Source: Lachnospiraceae bacterium UBA1748
GTDB taxonomy: Bacteria; Bacillota; Clostridia; Lachnospirales; Lachnospiraceae
DNA: 7,240 bases
Direction of reading: 5' to 3'
Assembly (NCBI GenBank): GCA_002314855.1
Contig: DCHQ01000091.1
Location: 1,145 to 8,384, forward strand
Both the position numbers and the translations under genes were made by a program. The notes under the pieces are model-generated. The model was not told where the DNA came from. It made no database searches and saw only the letters and a list, made by a program, of their open reading frames with translations. Positions 6,898 through 7,240 of the stretch are shown one piece after another (the first letter of the stretch is position 1; every line of letters begins with the position of its first letter).

Positions 6898-6943
6898 TCT
6901 CTTTGAAATCAAGGGTTTCACTTGATTTCAGGGAGAATTTTTT
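6895..6943 (+). terminator. Strong intrinsic-terminator-like hairpin after the ABC operon
   Basis: Bases 6895-6913 pair with 6921-6939 to give 19 consecutive base pairs, of which two are G-U wobbles (6902-6903 with 6931-6932), around a seven-base loop (GGTTTCA). A TTTTTT run at 6938-6943 follows. This is the expected form of a rho-independent terminator for the operon that ends at 6810. It ends only 18 bases before the next start codon, so it also lies in the leader of the next gene. Confidence 0.8.
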
Positions 6944-6947
6944 ACTT

Positions 6948-6953
6948 GGAGGT
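6948..6953 (+). promoter_or_regulatory. Ribosome binding site of the (EET)n lipoprotein
   Basis: GGAGGT sits eight bases before the ATG at 6962, an ideal spacing, and fixes the start of the right-edge gene. Confidence 0.8.
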
Positions 6954-6961
6954 AAAATATT

Positions 6962-7240
6962 ATGAAGAAGAAAATGTTAGTTGCTCTTGCACTTGGTCTT
7001 GCAATTGCAGTAGTAGGTTGTACAAGCGCTGAGACAACAGAAGATGTGAATGATGGTGCTCAGACAGAGGAAACAGTAACTGTAGAAGAGACAGAAGAGA
7101 CTGAGACAGAAGAAACAGAAGAGACAGAAGAAACTGAAGAAACAACAGAGGCTCAGGCAGAGGTTATGTCATATGCTGATTTTATGGCAGCTGATATCGA
7201 TGCTGAGGTTGTAGTTGAGACATATGTACAGGCTAAGCAG
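6962..7240 (+). CDS. Small lipoprotein with Glu/Thr-repeat linker, 3' end outside window
   Basis: The first 93 residues of a gene that runs off the right edge with no stop. The start MKKKMLVALALGLAIAVVGC is a clear lipoprotein signal with lipobox VVGC and lipidated C20. Next comes a low-complexity acidic linker, essentially (EET)n at residues 42-61 within a wider Thr/Glu-rich stretch (about 21-66). The start of a folded domain follows (VMSYADFMAADIDAEVVVET, then YVQAKQ). The linker probably holds a small domain away from the membrane. From memory, similar Lachnospiraceae lipoproteins carry a small beta-rich, possibly OB-fold-like domain after this point; that is recollection rather than something visible here. 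It has its own promoter and ribosome binding site and lies beyond the ABC operon terminator, so it is probably a separate transcript. Function unknown. Confidence 0.88.
   Translation, partial: MKKKMLVALALGLAIAVVGCTSAETTEDVNDGAQTEETVTVEETEETETEETEETEETEETTEAQAEVMSYADFMAADIDAEVVVETYVQAKQ
7085..7150 (+). repeat. Purine-rich coding tandem repeat (GAA GAR ACN)n
   Basis: A run of near-identical nine-base units encodes Glu-Glu-Thr about seven times, with one interruption (Glu-Thr at 7103-7108). Synonymous changes (GAA/GAG, ACA/ACT) break exact identity, but nine-base slippage would keep the frame, so linker length may vary between strains. Confidence 0.8.

Noticed and set aside
6960..7145. Minus-strand open frame rich in Leu and Ser
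   Set aside because: It is the reverse reading of the (GAA GAG ACA)n repeat and the lipoprotein signal; it has no independent start signals and the + strand reading is clearly a lipoprotein.
1..7240. CRISPR arrays, tRNA or rRNA genes, insertion sequences and catabolite-repression (cre) sites
   Set aside because: Reading both strands by eye, I found no spaced repeats, cloverleaf sequences, transposase fragments, terminal inverted repeats, or a convincing cre consensus in the intergenic regions.

Overview
The window is a low-GC stretch whose genes all lie on the + strand. Its style is that of a fibre-degrading Firmicute, most likely a Lachnospiraceae member (Butyrivibrio, Pseudobutyrivibrio or Roseburia relatives). 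This is inferred from strong AAGGAG-type ribosome binding sites, AT-rich codon choice, the GH43 plus sugar-ABC gene content, and the style of the Glu/Thr-rich lipoprotein at the right edge. No marker gene fixes the genus.

Left part (1-2233): the 3' portion of a glycoside hydrolase family 43 gene, with its 5' end outside the window, is followed after 25 bases by a complete gene for a double zinc-ribbon membrane protein of unknown function. A hairpin at 2253-2280 closes this segment.

Middle part (2304-6810): a complete carbohydrate ABC importer of the CUT1 (MalEFGK-like) type. The order is ATPase, inner-membrane permease 1 (MalF/UgpA type), permease 2 (MalG/UgpE type), and a lipoprotein solute-binding protein that also ends in a predicted transmembrane helix. 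The genes are tightly packed, with gaps of 10 and 25 bases and then a one-base overlap, so they very likely form one operon. The neighbouring GH43 enzyme suggests a xylan- or arabinan-derived oligosaccharide as substrate, but the sequence does not prove this.

Right part (6811-7240): an AT-rich intergenic region holds an imperfect direct repeat, a good -10 hexamer, and a 19-bp terminator-like hairpin whose left arm overlaps that -10. It is followed by the start of a small lipoprotein gene with an (EET)n linker, cut by the window edge.

I do not see a clearly new biological system. The points most worth a second look are the doubly anchored solute-binding protein, the promoter nested inside a terminator upstream of the last gene (with a weaker parallel upstream of the ATPase gene), and the orphan double zinc-ribbon membrane protein between sugar-use genes.
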